From: Bacillota bacterium
GTDB taxonomy: Bacteria > Bacillota > Clostridia > Acetivibrionales > DTU013
Direction: 5' to 3'
Length of the DNA: 64,000 nt
Assembly (NCBI GenBank): GCA_023412915.1
Contig: JAEZRE010000017.1
Location: 1-64,000 of the forward strand
Each line of letters starts with the position of its first letter. Position 1 is the first letter of the stretch. Of this stretch, positions 18,156 through 26,715 are shown in pieces. The notes beneath the pieces were generated by a model that ran no database searches, had not been told where the DNA came from, and saw only the letters and a program-made list of their open reading frames with translations. A program made the position numbers and the translations under genes.

Positions 18156-18300
18156 TTATTTATCCCGTAATATTGTATCAGTAGATTTGCCTTTTGCCAA
18201 CTCATCAATCAGCTTATCCCCTGACAACGCAAACAACTCCATTTATTGGAGTTGTTTTAGGGTACGGGAGGGGGCTCATTGCATAGATTTGATGCCTGAG
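18156..18300 (-). pseudogene. DUF2200 gene relic, copy 1 (ends only)
   Basis: Minus-strand 18222-18156 encodes GDKLIDELAKGKSTDTILRDK followed by a stop, matching the conserved C-terminus of DUF2200 proteins (DKLIDELAKGK..ILR). Minus-strand 18300-18274 encodes HQIYAMS, matching their N-terminus (IYxMSFASVYP). The roughly 85 residues expected between are replaced by about 50 bases that include a hairpin. A second, differently deleted copy lies at 30892-30981. Confidence 0.65.
18231..18257. terminator. Bidirectional hairpin, probable weak terminator
   Basis: AAACAACTCC and GGAGTTGTTT are perfect 10-base arms around a 7-base loop, with short T/A ends on both strands. It sits inside the DUF2200 relic, downstream of the large MFS gene. 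Confidence 0.5.
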
Positions 18301-18363
18301 CAGTACACCCTCCGTCTGATTTATTATTTACTTTTCCGTAGTTCTATCACAAGTTTTCGAGTT

Positions 18364-20955
18364 TTATAGTTCCATGGCTTTTCTTCTTCTATAAAACACC
18401 AGCGTTAGCAATGCTATAATAGAAGCGATCGCCGCGGTCAAATACACCTGTTTGAAGCCAATGTTCAGCGTCCTCTGGAAGACGCTTTCTATCTTGGGAG
18501 ACAAACTGTCGATTTCTTTAAGATAATTCTTCCCGGACTCATCAAATGCTTGAGGTACCGCTTCCTTCAACAAAGTCATTTTACCAACCGTATCTTTAAT
18601 ATCCGACTGCGCGCTCTTAATCGCCTCTATTGCCGCAAGCATTTGTTGCTGCTTGCCTTCAGTCTCTTTAATATTTGCAAGTAAATTTTCCCGCTGCTTC
18701 TGCAAGTCCTTTACCTTGCTGCCAAGTTCAGTTATAGCCTTGGACAGCTCACCGATTTTGATTTTGAGATCGGCAAGCGACTTGACATTCTTCAGCTGCT
18801 CAAGCACTGATGCGGGAATATTGGCTTTCACCTGCGCAGGAATCATATCAACGATACTTATATCAGGTGATGCATCGGAGGTTGATGAACCGGGCATCCC
18901 TGGTTGAGCCGCTCCTGCGCCGGGCATCCCCGGTTGAACCGCTCCTGCGCCCGGCATCCCTGGTTGAGCCGCTCCTGCGCCCGGCATCCCTGTTGTTGCC
19001 GCTCCTGCGCCGGGCATCCCTGTCGTTGCCGCTCCTGCGCCTGGCATTCCCGGGTGACCCGCTCCTGCGCCGGGCATCCCTGTCGTTGCCGCTCCACGGG
19101 CCTTGGTCATGGCATTCATCTGTTCATATAGCTTGTTCATTTGAGTCAGCGCGGCCTTCTGCTGCAAAATGGCGCCGTTCATCCGGCCTATAGCTTGTTC
19201 AAGTCCTGCGGCTCCATCCTTCATTCCTTTTATCGCTTCTCCCAAGCCATCATAGCCCTTCTGCAAATCCCCGACGTTCTTTTCCATTTCAGGCAGTCCT
19301 GATTGCATACCGTCTATACCCTTTTGCACACCACTGCTTATTTTAGAAATGAGATCGGGAGAAATTTCTGCAAACATTTTTGAAGCAAGAATTTTAACTC
19401 TATCAGTAATATTGGTAACATCGGATGTCTTCATCAGTTCAGCCAGATCATCCGGCATTTTGTAATCCCCGTTGCCTTTCATGTCAAACTTGATTTTCGA
19501 GGATAAATCAGGAATTTCAACCTCTAAAAGCTTATCCTTCATATTCGGGTCCGCTTTCAGCTTATTCAGCTTTTCGGTCAATTCCTGGACATACGGCAGC
19601 TTCGGGGCATCAACCTCCGATGGCAATACGCCTGTTATATTGTCTTGAACGGCGCCTCCCGCGTGTGCCAGGAACCCTACCATTATGGCGGGGGCAATCG
19701 TTGTTCCAATGGATCTGATAAGGGAGAGCGTAGCAAGCGCTGAATTGGATTCTTCCTTTTTTGTATTCTCCAGCATCATGTAATTAAGCGGAGCACCCAT
19801 GGTGAAGCCCAAGCCCAGGCCAATAAGCAGAAGGCTTGCTATTACCTCCAACATCCCCTGGTGCTCGGTTGCCACAAAAACAAGAAAGAGAGAGCCTGCC
19901 AGAACTATCGCGAAGCCCATCATCAGGACTTTTTTCGCACTGAACTTATCGACAAGCCGCCCCGATAGAGGCGCCGATATACCGGTAAACACGCCGAGAA
20001 TGATGACGAAATAGCCTCCGTTTCCTGTAGGTACTTTCAAAGAGTTTTCCGCAAACTGTGGTACAAAAATCATCCCCATCAGGACAACTCCTGAAATAAA
20101 ACCTACGATAAGCGTTATTACTATTCTGCTTTCAGTAAAATAATGAAGGTTTACAACAGGATCCTCAGCTTTTCTCTCAGCAAGGATAAACAACGGAAGC
20201 AATACTATGAAAACAATCAGGTAAGGATAAACCTTTACACTTTGTAAAGTATTTATGAAATCGAAAAAGTCTATGTTTCTCAAACCGTAGAGCAGCGATA
20301 ATACCATTGTTACCACAAGCAGGATTCCGAGCTTGTCGATCTTCTTTACGTCATTCGCCACGGTATTCGGAAGAAAAATTATTCCGGCAATTACAACGAA
20401 AAGCGAGATGGGAATATTAACGTAGAAAATATATTGCCAATTGTCTTTCCCAAAAATATCCAGTATTGCGCTTCCCGCCGAAGACCCAAAAATATTTGCG
20501 ATGCCGTAGACACCTCCGACAAGGCCAAGCGCCATTCCCCGCTTTTGAACCGGGAAGCTGGTTCCGAATTCTGCAGTGGCTACCGGCATAATCCCTCCGC
20601 CGCCTATTGCCTGCACAGCGCGGGCAGCCATGAGAAGTCCGAAGCTGCCGAAATCCTGCGACAGACCGCAGAACAGCGAACCCAGACCGAAGAGAAAAAT
20701 GCTCGTAAGGTAAACATACTTCCTTCCGTACTTATCTGCAAGCTTTCCCATTACAGGAATACTTGCCGCATATGCAAGCGTATAGATGGTTATCATCCAT
20801 ATTCCGGTCTTTTCATCCACACCAAGACCGTTCTGTATGATAGTTCTCGCCGGTGTGACAATACCGGTGTCAATAGCACCCATAAATATACCGAACAGAT
20901 ATAGTACGATAACCATTCCAAAATTGACTTTTTTTGTTTTTATTACATCCCCCAT
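18364..20955 (-). CDS. DHA2-type MFS transporter with giant extracytoplasmic coiled-coil/repeat insert
   Basis: 863 residues, against about 450-550 for ordinary DHA2 drug transporters. The first 430 residues are a normal MFS core: GKLADKYGRKYVYL (loop 2-3), RAVQAIGGGGIMPVA (motif C region), GRLVDKFSAKKV (loop 8-9). Between the penultimate and last helix (about 435-830) is a soluble insert: helical heptad-like segments (MNKLYEQMNAMTKA; LEQLKNVKSLADLKIKIGEL) flanking six decapeptide repeats GMPGAGAxxx. The last helix (about 838-856) ends RRRKAMEL. A TetR gene precedes it by 16 bases, so it is probably an inducible exporter. The insert should face outside and may bind wall or form a periplasm-like extension. 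Confidence 0.9.
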   Translation of the reverse strand: MGDVIKTKKVNFGMVIVLYLFGIFMGAIDTGIVTPARTIIQNGLGVDEKTGIWMITIYTLAYAASIPVMGKLADKYGRKYVYLTSIFLFGLGSLFCGLSQDFGSFGLLMAARAVQAIGGGGIMPVATAEFGTSFPVQKRGMALGLVGGVYGIANIFGSSAGSAILDIFGKDNWQYIFYVNIPISLFVVIAGIIFLPNTVANDVKKIDKLGILLVVTMVLSLLYGLRNIDFFDFINTLQSVKVYPYLIVFIVLLPLFILAERKAEDPVVNLHYFTESRIVITLIVGFISGVVLMGMIFVPQFAENSLKVPTGNGGYFVIILGVFTGISAPLSGRLVDKFSAKKVLMMGFAIVLAGSLFLVFVATEHQGMLEVIASLLLIGLGLGFTMGAPLNYMMLENTKKEESNSALATLSLIRSIGTTIAPAIMVGFLAHAGGAVQDNITGVLPSEVDAPKLPYVQELTEKLNKLKADPNMKDKLLEVEIPDLSSKIKFDMKGNGDYKMPDDLAELMKTSDVTNITDRVKILASKMFAEISPDLISKISSGVQKGIDGMQSGLPEMEKNVGDLQKGYDGLGEAIKGMKDGAAGLEQAIGRMNGAILQQKAALTQMNKLYEQMNAMTKARGAATTGMPGAGAGHPGMPGAGAATTGMPGAGAATTGMPGAGAAQPGMPGAGAVQPGMPGAGAAQPGMPGSSTSDASPDISIVDMIPAQVKANIPASVLEQLKNVKSLADLKIKIGELSKAITELGSKVKDLQKQRENLLANIKETEGKQQQMLAAIEAIKSAQSDIKDTVGKMTLLKEAVPQAFDESGKNYLKEIDSLSPKIESVFQRTLNIGFKQVYLTAAIASIIALLTLVFYRRRKAMEL
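18892..19090 (-). repeat. Tandem 30-bp coding repeat (GMPGAGA decapeptides)
   Basis: Six 30-base units plus a partial one encode GMPGAGA followed by GHP, ATT, ATT, AQP, VQP, AQP, ending GMPGSS. Units are nearly identical at DNA level and stay in frame, so copy number may vary between strains by slippage. Confidence 0.9.
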
Positions 20956-20971
20956 ATGAGTCGCCCCTCCA

Positions 20972-21499
20972 TCAAAGTCTCATGCATACGAACAATTCCT
21001 CAAAGCTCATATATCCATTTTTGATACAGTCAAACATGTTGACCAGTATAAAATGTGACAGTTTATCAGATGTAACTTCCGCCTCAATGCCGCCCGTCGT
21101 CATCTCGACATCGATCAGCTCCCCCAGTCTCCTGCCGATTTCCTCATAATAATCGACCGGACAGTGTTTAACCTCATCACCGGCTAATTCCCGAAAGACC
21201 TTCATATACTGTCCAAGGAACTTTTCAAGCGATTGGTAGATTAGAAAGAGCTTATCCTTGAATGCTATACTCTGATGCTTCAAATCATCGACAAGGCTCA
21301 ATGTCTTATCCCAGTCATTCATAAAAATCCGGAACGCCAAGTCTTCCTTACTGGAAAAATAGTTGTAAAATGTGCCTAATCCCAGACCGCATTTCATCGC
21401 AAGGTTTCTCAAGTTGAATTCGTGGTAATTACCCTCTAGCAGCATCTGCTTTCCGTTCTCGATTATAATTTCCCTGACGTTCTCAATAATTTTGGGCAT
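20972..21499 (-). CDS. TetR-family regulator of the large MFS transporter
   Basis: 175 residues from ATG 21499 with AAGGATG upstream. The N-terminal domain contains NLRNLAMKCGLGLGTFYNYFSSKEDL in helix-turn-helix position (about residues 27-52), a clear TetR signature. The C-terminal half is helical with little identifiable similarity. The transporter starts 16 bases downstream, and a palindrome overlaps the upstream region, so it is probably a repressor of its own operon responding to the transported compound. Confidence 0.9.
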   Translation of the reverse strand: MPKIIENVREIIIENGKQMLLEGNYHEFNLRNLAMKCGLGLGTFYNYFSSKEDLAFRIFMNDWDKTLSLVDDLKHQSIAFKDKLFLIYQSLEKFLGQYMKVFRELAGDEVKHCPVDYYEEIGRRLGELIDVEMTTGGIEAEVTSDKLSHFILVNMFDCIKNGYMSFEELFVCMRL

Positions 21500-21514
21500 T
21501 TAATCACATCCTTT

Positions 21515-21533
21515 ATATGAACATTGTTCATAT
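21515..21533. promoter_or_regulatory. TetR-type operator
   Basis: ATATGAAC-ATT-GTTCATAT, perfect 8-base arms, 16 bases before the tetR start. Position and symmetry support autoregulation. Confidence 0.65.
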
Positions 21534-21652
21534 CATGTCTCATAATAGCATCCGGGATATTGGCAGTCAATATAAGCATATAAGGAATCTTGAGATATAA
21601 TACCACTTTTTTAATATTGTGAAACATTATCGTGGCCATTAAGCCGAAGCGT

Positions 21653-22441
21653 TTAAATCAGCCTGTCTTTGCGGGAGCCTGCCGTAATAAAACGCCATGC
21701 GGCCTTTCTGTTTGTCAGCCAGGTAATCAGAACGTCGTTTCGGGTGTTGCGGAGTATTCTTGGTATGAAGAATTTTGCGACTGTTTCAGGTTTGTCGGCC
21801 AAAATATTGAATATCTTTCTAAACTTCTCATCGGAGATAACCTCGGACTGTTCGCCATCGGGCGTTTTTGTGATAAAATCCGTCAGCATCATGCCTGGAG
21901 ATAACCTTCCCGCTATTATTCCCGTGCCTTCCAGTTCCCTGGCGAGCCCTTTCATAAAGTATCTTAGCGCATGCTTGGTGGTTCCATACAGTATTGTCTT
22001 AACCTGTATCATGTCGTCGGAGCCCAAACCCTCCATGCTGTATATCGCTCCGTGTCCTTGCTTTAACATTCCCGCCGCAGCAATTTGCGAACCGTATACC
22101 ATGCCTGTAATATTGGTCTTTATAACGTTTTCAGTATAAGCTTCGCCTGTTTCCCATGCGAACATGTGCTGCGTATTCTGCCCCGCGTTATTGATCCATA
22201 CATCTACACTGCCCCAACTTTCCACAGAAGCGTCCCACAGGTTCTGCAGGCTTGCTTTTTCCTGGACGTTGCATTGGACATAGGTGTATTTCCCTTTAAA
22301 GGGCGCCAGTACAGTTTGAACTTCCTCCGCCAGAGCTTCACCCCTGCCGGATAGCGTAACGTTGCGGCCGGCTCGCAAAAACTCTATTGCCATAGAGAAA
22401 CCAATACCCCTCGTACTTCCGGTTATCACCACATTTTTCAT
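21653..22441 (-). CDS. Short-chain dehydrogenase/reductase
   Basis: 262 residues of classical SDR form. The cofactor loop TGSTRGIG is at residues 7-14, NNAG at about 85-88, and the catalytic YGTTK (Tyr and Lys) at about 153-157 preceded by the serine region. An arginine in SGRG after beta-2 favours NADP(H). The C-terminal part (from about 190) differs from common SDRs. GGAGG precedes ATG 22441, 13 bases after the flavodoxin gene stop, so the two form an operon. A lipid, ketone or aldehyde substrate is possible but nothing seen identifies it. Confidence 0.9.
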   Translation of the reverse strand: MKNVVITGSTRGIGFSMAIEFLRAGRNVTLSGRGEALAEEVQTVLAPFKGKYTYVQCNVQEKASLQNLWDASVESWGSVDVWINNAGQNTQHMFAWETGEAYTENVIKTNITGMVYGSQIAAAGMLKQGHGAIYSMEGLGSDDMIQVKTILYGTTKHALRYFMKGLARELEGTGIIAGRLSPGMMLTDFITKTPDGEQSEVISDEKFRKIFNILADKPETVAKFFIPRILRNTRNDVLITWLTNRKAAWRFITAGSRKDRLI

Positions 22442-22454
22442 ATACAGTCCTCCT

Positions 22455-22940
22455 TTACCTTTCGTTCAGCCATTCCAGAACAGGCCCGAGATTTTCCTCT
22501 TTTACGCCGTCAAAACCGTTTTCAATGATAGCGATCGATTCTTCTGTTTTTTCATCTTTGTCCTTACGTTTTTTAAGCAGCTTTACAAACATGGACAGCA
22601 GGATTTTATCCATACCCTTTAACTCTTTCAGAGGGAAACATCCGCCGCGCATATAAAAAAACGGTATGCCTTCGAGCTTATTCCTCGCGATAACTTCTTC
22701 GGTACCGGGCTCGGCGGTTCGCCCCGTACCCGACCCGCAAACCGCTTTGACGTTATAATTCCGCAGTTTATCAAGTCCCTGTATCTTCCCCACTTTCATC
22801 CAGCCGAGAAATATGATTTCCTCGTCGTGGTTAACCTTTGAAAGATCTTTAGCCCGCAAAGCCTTCAGTCCCGTCTTGCTTGCGAGCATATCCGCATACC
22901 TCTTTGTGAAACCCGTTTTCGATTCATAAACAATTAACAT
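22455..22940 (-). CDS. Flavodoxin-domain protein
   Basis: 161 residues. The N-terminus MLIVYESKTGFTKRYADMLA matches the FMN phosphate-binding loop (SKTGFTK) of flavodoxins. A second conserved stretch IFLGWMKVGKIQGLDKL corresponds to the first isoalloxazine loop. The C-terminal part has FYMRGGCFPLKELKGMDK, as in Flavodoxin_5 family members. GGAGATAA precedes the ATG. It is co-transcribed with the SDR downstream and probably acts as an FMN electron carrier or FMN-dependent oxidoreductase in the cytoplasm. Confidence 0.85.
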   Translation of the reverse strand: MLIVYESKTGFTKRYADMLASKTGLKALRAKDLSKVNHDEEIIFLGWMKVGKIQGLDKLRNYNVKAVCGSGTGRTAEPGTEEVIARNKLEGIPFFYMRGGCFPLKELKGMDKILLSMFVKLLKKRKDKDEKTEESIAIIENGFDGVKEENLGPVLEWLNER

Positions 22941-23087
22941 TTATCTCCGGCCTCCATTTAGAACCTAATGCTGCAATTAAACTGTCGTCTGCATGCTTTA
23001 TCAAAGGACTATTTACCACCATTTTATTGCCCTGTTCTTAAAAATTCAAGCAGCGACTCAAAAATTCAATTATTATCGATAGGTCGT

Positions 23088-23332
23088 TCAATCCAGGATA
23101 TTCACAACTCCTTGACCACCGTCGACAAGTACTCTGTCTCCTGTCTTGAGTCGCGCGGCAGCATTGCCGGACGGCAGCGGAGGCAGTGCTTTATATTTTT
23201 CGAAAGCTTTTCGTCTGTCAGCAATATGCTTAAGCGCCGATTTGTCTCCGGAAAGCAATTTCATGACTTCCTCCAGCCTTCCCGCTTTCAGAGCAAAAAC
23301 TACCGGAAATGGCCGAGCTGACGCAGGCAGTC
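23088..23332 (-). pseudogene. C-terminal relic of a PEP-utilising enzyme
   Basis: A minus-strand frame runs from a stop near 23333 to TGA at 23088-23090. Its end, RLKTGDRVLVDGGQGVVNIL, matches the swivelling-domain terminus of PEP-utilising enzymes (pyruvate,water dikinase or rifampicin-phosphotransferase type), and the earlier part (KSALKHIADRRKAFEKYKAL) resembles the helical linker before that domain. The conserved His-containing swivel loop is missing. An internal ATG with GGAGGAAG could give a 67-residue product but a gene remnant is more likely. Confidence 0.5.
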
Positions 23333-23378
23333 AACTCATAGGCTGACCGCCCAAACCGGCGCTGAAACCTCCTTATAT

Positions 23379-25457
23379 TCATTGAGCGATAATAACGCCG
23401 TATGGCTTTATTTGTATAATACCATAGTACTCTTCGCCCGTAAGCAGGTCCCTGGCTGTCTTTTTAAAATTCAGTTCGACACTGCTGTCGGTATAATTCA
23501 GGAATATATGGATACGGCTTTCACCATATTTTCTGACAACGGCTTCAATTTCCCTGGGGACATCGGCAAAAGGCAGAACCGGGTCACTGATATCAAGGCT
23601 TTCAAGCAGCAGACTCATGTTTTCGACAGTGGGAAAGGTCCCGAAGTAAACGACTTGCCCTTTACCCGCCGGCACGCTTGCCGCGGCTGTTTTTCCCGCG
23701 TAGTAGTCGGAAAGGTATGTCGCCAGAATCCTGCCTTCTGGATTTTTGATCTCCAAAACCTCGTTGAATACCGAGGCCGTTGCGGTCTTATCAGTAGCTT
23801 CGAATCTGATCGATACGGGGTTGTCTATATCCGCCATTGTAAAATCTGTGACTTCAATCCCGGCCAATTCCCTGATGACGCCTGGGAAAGGAAGCATATG
23901 ACACTGGTTTCTCCTATCCCTGTAACCGCTTCTAGGTCCGAATATAAGGATGCCTCCCTGTTCCGCATAGGCTTTTAGAAGCTTTACATCGTTATAATCC
24001 AGCAGCTGCGCATTGGGTAAGAAAAGCACCTTGTATTTTGATATGCCGTCCAAATCGTTAAGCGATTGAAATGATATGACATCGGTCGGTATATGGCTTT
24101 CATTCAATGCCTGATACAGAAATTCTTCGGCTTTCCATTCATCTCCGCCGACATAGCCGTCGATACGACAGTTGCTGGTATTGTCATAATCGTAAACTAT
24201 CGCCGCCGAAGCCTCACAGGAACTGCTGAGGAGAACCCTGCCGATTTTGGAGATATCGTTCCCGAGCTTTTTTGCTTCGTCCAATCTCCAGTTGGGTTGA
24301 TTCCCGTAATGGTTCAAGCCATGCCATAACATTTCAGAACCGAACGGGCACGTTCTCCAGCGGAAAAACAACAGGCCGTCCGCCCCATGTGCTATTGACT
24401 GCCAGGCCCACAGACTCATCTGGCCCGGTTTCGGCGTATAATGCAGATAATCACTGATTTTTTCATTAAGCGCCGCTCCGGATTGGCCTCCCGGTCCGGA
24501 CTGCTGCTCCAGCACAATGAATTTGGAGGAATAGCCCCTTACCCGGCTGAGTTTGTGGCTGCATATACGTTCCCTGAACCAGGCAGGCGCGTCTTTTCGC
24601 AGCATTACCGGGAATCCGGGGTAGGAATCATAGGACATGAAATCCAGGCTTTCTTCGGTAAGCCTGTAATTGTCTATATTTTCGAAAATGCCGTTATGTG
24701 TGATAAACCTGTCGGGGAAATGCTTTTTCAGAATATCATACTGCATTTTGGCAAAGCGGATTGTCATATCGGATGTAAAACGATAAAAATCAAGCAGATG
24801 CGACGGATTGTGGTAAGTCGGGGTCGGCCGGGGCAGGCTTACCTGATCCCACGCGGTATAGGTCTGCGCCCAGAAGGCGGTTCCCCAGGCATTGTTTAAA
24901 GCCTCAAGCGTTTTATATTTCTCCATGCACCAATTGCGGAATGCTGTGTTATCGCTTTCGGAAAAGCTTACGTCCATGTGGCAGTTCAATTCGTTATCGA
25001 TCTGCCACCCTATAACCGTCCCATTGTTTTGATAATGCTCTGCCAAAGCGGTGACTATCCTTTTGCAACGCTCGATATATATTGGGCTTGTGTAATTATA
25101 ATGCCTACGCGAGCCGTGCTGCATGACATTTCCGTAAAAATCGGTGCGCAGTACCTCTGGATAACGGGAAGTTAGCCACGCGGGAGGCGCGTATGTAGGA
25201 GTGCCGAGGATAACCTTCAAGCCATGCCTCTCACATAACGAAATTGCTTTATCGAACAACTCGAAGGAGAAAATGCCCTCCTCGGGTTCCCATATATTCC
25301 AGGCTGATTCTCCCATACGGACAACGTTCATTCCCATCTCACGCATCCTGCGGAAATCGTCGTCCCACATGGAATCATCCCAATGCTCGGGATAGTAACA
25401 TACCCCGTAGAGGAAAGAGTTTCCAGCGTATTTCTTGAAGTCCTTGAGCATCGCCAT
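23379..25457 (-). CDS. Beta-galactosidase, glycoside hydrolase family 42
   Basis: 692 residues from ATG 25457 (MAMLKDF), picked because GAAAGG lies 12 bases upstream; earlier in-frame TTG/ATG codons lack spacing. The TIM barrel begins GVCYYPEHWDDSMWDDD and includes the acid/base Glu in IGWQIDNELNCH (about residue 150) and nucleophile Glu in FIVLEQQSGPGGQ (about 325). Trimerisation and C-terminal GH42 domains follow (LFLPNAQLLDY, PAGKGQVVYFG). No signal peptide, so it cleaves imported beta-galactosides in the cytoplasm. It stands alone, with an aldo/keto reductase divergent from it. Confidence 0.93.
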   Translation of the reverse strand: MAMLKDFKKYAGNSFLYGVCYYPEHWDDSMWDDDFRRMREMGMNVVRMGESAWNIWEPEEGIFSFELFDKAISLCERHGLKVILGTPTYAPPAWLTSRYPEVLRTDFYGNVMQHGSRRHYNYTSPIYIERCKRIVTALAEHYQNNGTVIGWQIDNELNCHMDVSFSESDNTAFRNWCMEKYKTLEALNNAWGTAFWAQTYTAWDQVSLPRPTPTYHNPSHLLDFYRFTSDMTIRFAKMQYDILKKHFPDRFITHNGIFENIDNYRLTEESLDFMSYDSYPGFPVMLRKDAPAWFRERICSHKLSRVRGYSSKFIVLEQQSGPGGQSGAALNEKISDYLHYTPKPGQMSLWAWQSIAHGADGLLFFRWRTCPFGSEMLWHGLNHYGNQPNWRLDEAKKLGNDISKIGRVLLSSSCEASAAIVYDYDNTSNCRIDGYVGGDEWKAEEFLYQALNESHIPTDVISFQSLNDLDGISKYKVLFLPNAQLLDYNDVKLLKAYAEQGGILIFGPRSGYRDRRNQCHMLPFPGVIRELAGIEVTDFTMADIDNPVSIRFEATDKTATASVFNEVLEIKNPEGRILATYLSDYYAGKTAAASVPAGKGQVVYFGTFPTVENMSLLLESLDISDPVLPFADVPREIEAVVRKYGESRIHIFLNYTDSSVELNFKKTARDLLTGEEYYGIIQIKPYGVIIAQ

Positions 25458-25589
25458 TTTATCCGTCATCCTTTCATTTCGTCGATTGTTACGCCGCAAT
25501 GGAACCCATATTCAATCCATGGTAACAACATAAATAATATCATTTATATTTTTGGACTGAAAGCACAGAATAAATTCAGACAGATGTGA

Positions 25590-25619
25590 ATGACAATGGC
25601 ATATTTTGAATGGTATAAT
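25590..25619 (+). promoter_or_regulatory. Promoter of aldo/keto reductase gene
   Basis: ATGACA (25590-25595), 18 bases, TATAAT (25614-25619), 85 bases before the start codon. The -10 is a perfect consensus. Confidence 0.6.
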
Positions 25620-25703
25620 TAGTAATGGCAGAATAATCAAGCTCCGATAGACAATCGGCGCATTTGATTTCAATTAAATCCAACAATGGAGCTGACAGAT
25701 ATT

Positions 25704-26582
25704 ATGATTAAAAGAAAACTCGGTAATACAAGCTTTGAGATAACACCTGTGACATATGGCGGTATTATTTCCATGCAGGACGGTCAGGATGCCTCGGATA
25801 GATATATGGCCTGGGCGATCGATCGTGGCATCAATTATTTTGATGTTGCCCCTACATATGGCGATGCCCAGGAAAAACTGGGAAATTCGCTTCTGCCCTA
25901 CCGCAAAGACATATATCTTGCCTGCAAAACGAATCGCAGAATGGGTGCGGATGCCAGAAAAGAGTTCGAAGAATCTTTCAGGCTGCTGCATACAGACTAC
26001 TTCGACGTTTATCAGCTGCACGGGCTGTCAAGCGTAGAAGAGGTGGATCAGGTATTCGGCGCCGGCGGTACAATGGAAATGATGGTGAAAGCAAAAGAAC
26101 AAGGCCTGGTCCGTAAATTGGGGATTACATGCCATAGCGAAGCGGCTGCATTGAAAGCGATATCCCTCTTCGATTTTGACACAGTTCTGTTTCCATTGAA
26201 CTGGCATATGGGCATAGGGTACGGCATGGGAAAACAATTGGCCAAAGCCGCAAAGGAAAAAGGAATGGGCCTCCTGGGAATGAAGCAATTGATAGAACGC
26301 CGCTGGATAAGCCCGGACGAGGGCAAAAACTCGCCGTTCCCGAAATCCTGGTGCAAACCGATAGACCGTGAAAACAGGGAACTCCGCATTGCCGCAATGA
26401 AATATGCTCTTTCGCTCGGCGTCGACACATTGATACCGCCTGGAAATTTCGAGGATTTCTCATTTGTTGTCGAAAATATAGATGAATGCTTGAGGAACCC
26501 TTTATCTGACGATGATATGGCCTTATTAGCGCAATCCTATGAGAAGGTCAAGGACTATCCTTTCTTCACCCCTGACTTATAA
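25704..26582 (+). CDS. Aldo/keto reductase family oxidoreductase
   Basis: 292 residues from ATG 25704 (MIKRKLG), with GGAGC 11 bases before it; an ATG at 25686 lacks a ribosome site. The barrel shows the AKR catalytic tetrad: Asp and Tyr in FDVAPTYG, Lys in LACKTNRR, His in YQLHG. The loop WCKPIDRENREL and helix ending IPPGNFEDFSF resemble clostridial AKRs related to YdhF/Tas types. There is no C-terminal ferredoxin domain. It probably reduces a carbonyl with NADPH. Two hairpins follow before the convergent nitroreductase gene. Confidence 0.9.
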   Translation: MIKRKLGNTSFEITPVTYGGIISMQDGQDASDRYMAWAIDRGINYFDVAPTYGDAQEKLGNSLLPYRKDIYLACKTNRRMGADARKEFEESFRLLHTDYFDVYQLHGLSSVEEVDQVFGAGGTMEMMVKAKEQGLVRKLGITCHSEAAALKAISLFDFDTVLFPLNWHMGIGYGMGKQLAKAAKEKGMGLLGMKQLIERRWISPDEGKNSPFPKSWCKPIDRENRELRIAAMKYALSLGVDTLIPPGNFEDFSFVVENIDECLRNPLSDDDMALLAQSYEKVKDYPFFTPDL

Positions 26583-26599
26583 TACGGTATACTGACGTT

Positions 26600-26659
26600 A
26601 CCACTTGCAGGCATCCTGTCCGCAGCTTCCGCTGTCTGCGGATAAGTGCCACAAGTGGT
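26600..26659. other. Nested inverted repeat
   Basis: Outer arms ACCACTTG/CAAGTGGT (26600-26607, 26652-26659) enclose TCCGCAG/CTGCGGA (26619-26625, 26636-26642). No T-tract follows. It could be an mRNA end structure or the residue of a small mobile element. Confidence 0.45.
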
Positions 26660-26673
26660 GAATTCGTCGTTTT

Positions 26674-26709
26674 TGCAGTAGTTATCTGATTTACTGCAGA
26701 TTTTATTTT
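26674..26709 (+). terminator. Rho-independent terminator of the aldo/keto reductase gene
   Basis: TGCAGTA and TACTGCA (26674-26680, 26692-26698) form a 7-base stem followed by GATTTTATTTT on the plus strand. Confidence 0.65.
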
Positions 26710-26715
26710 AGCTAA

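Noticed and set aside
18892..19090. Possible CRISPR-like array of 30-base repeats
   Set aside because: Units are directly tandem with no spacers and encode an in-frame decapeptide within the MFS gene.
26600..26659. Insertion sequence end or tRNA-like structure
   Set aside because: The nested arms are too short, there is no transposase or duplicated target, and no cloverleaf or anticodon arrangement is seen.
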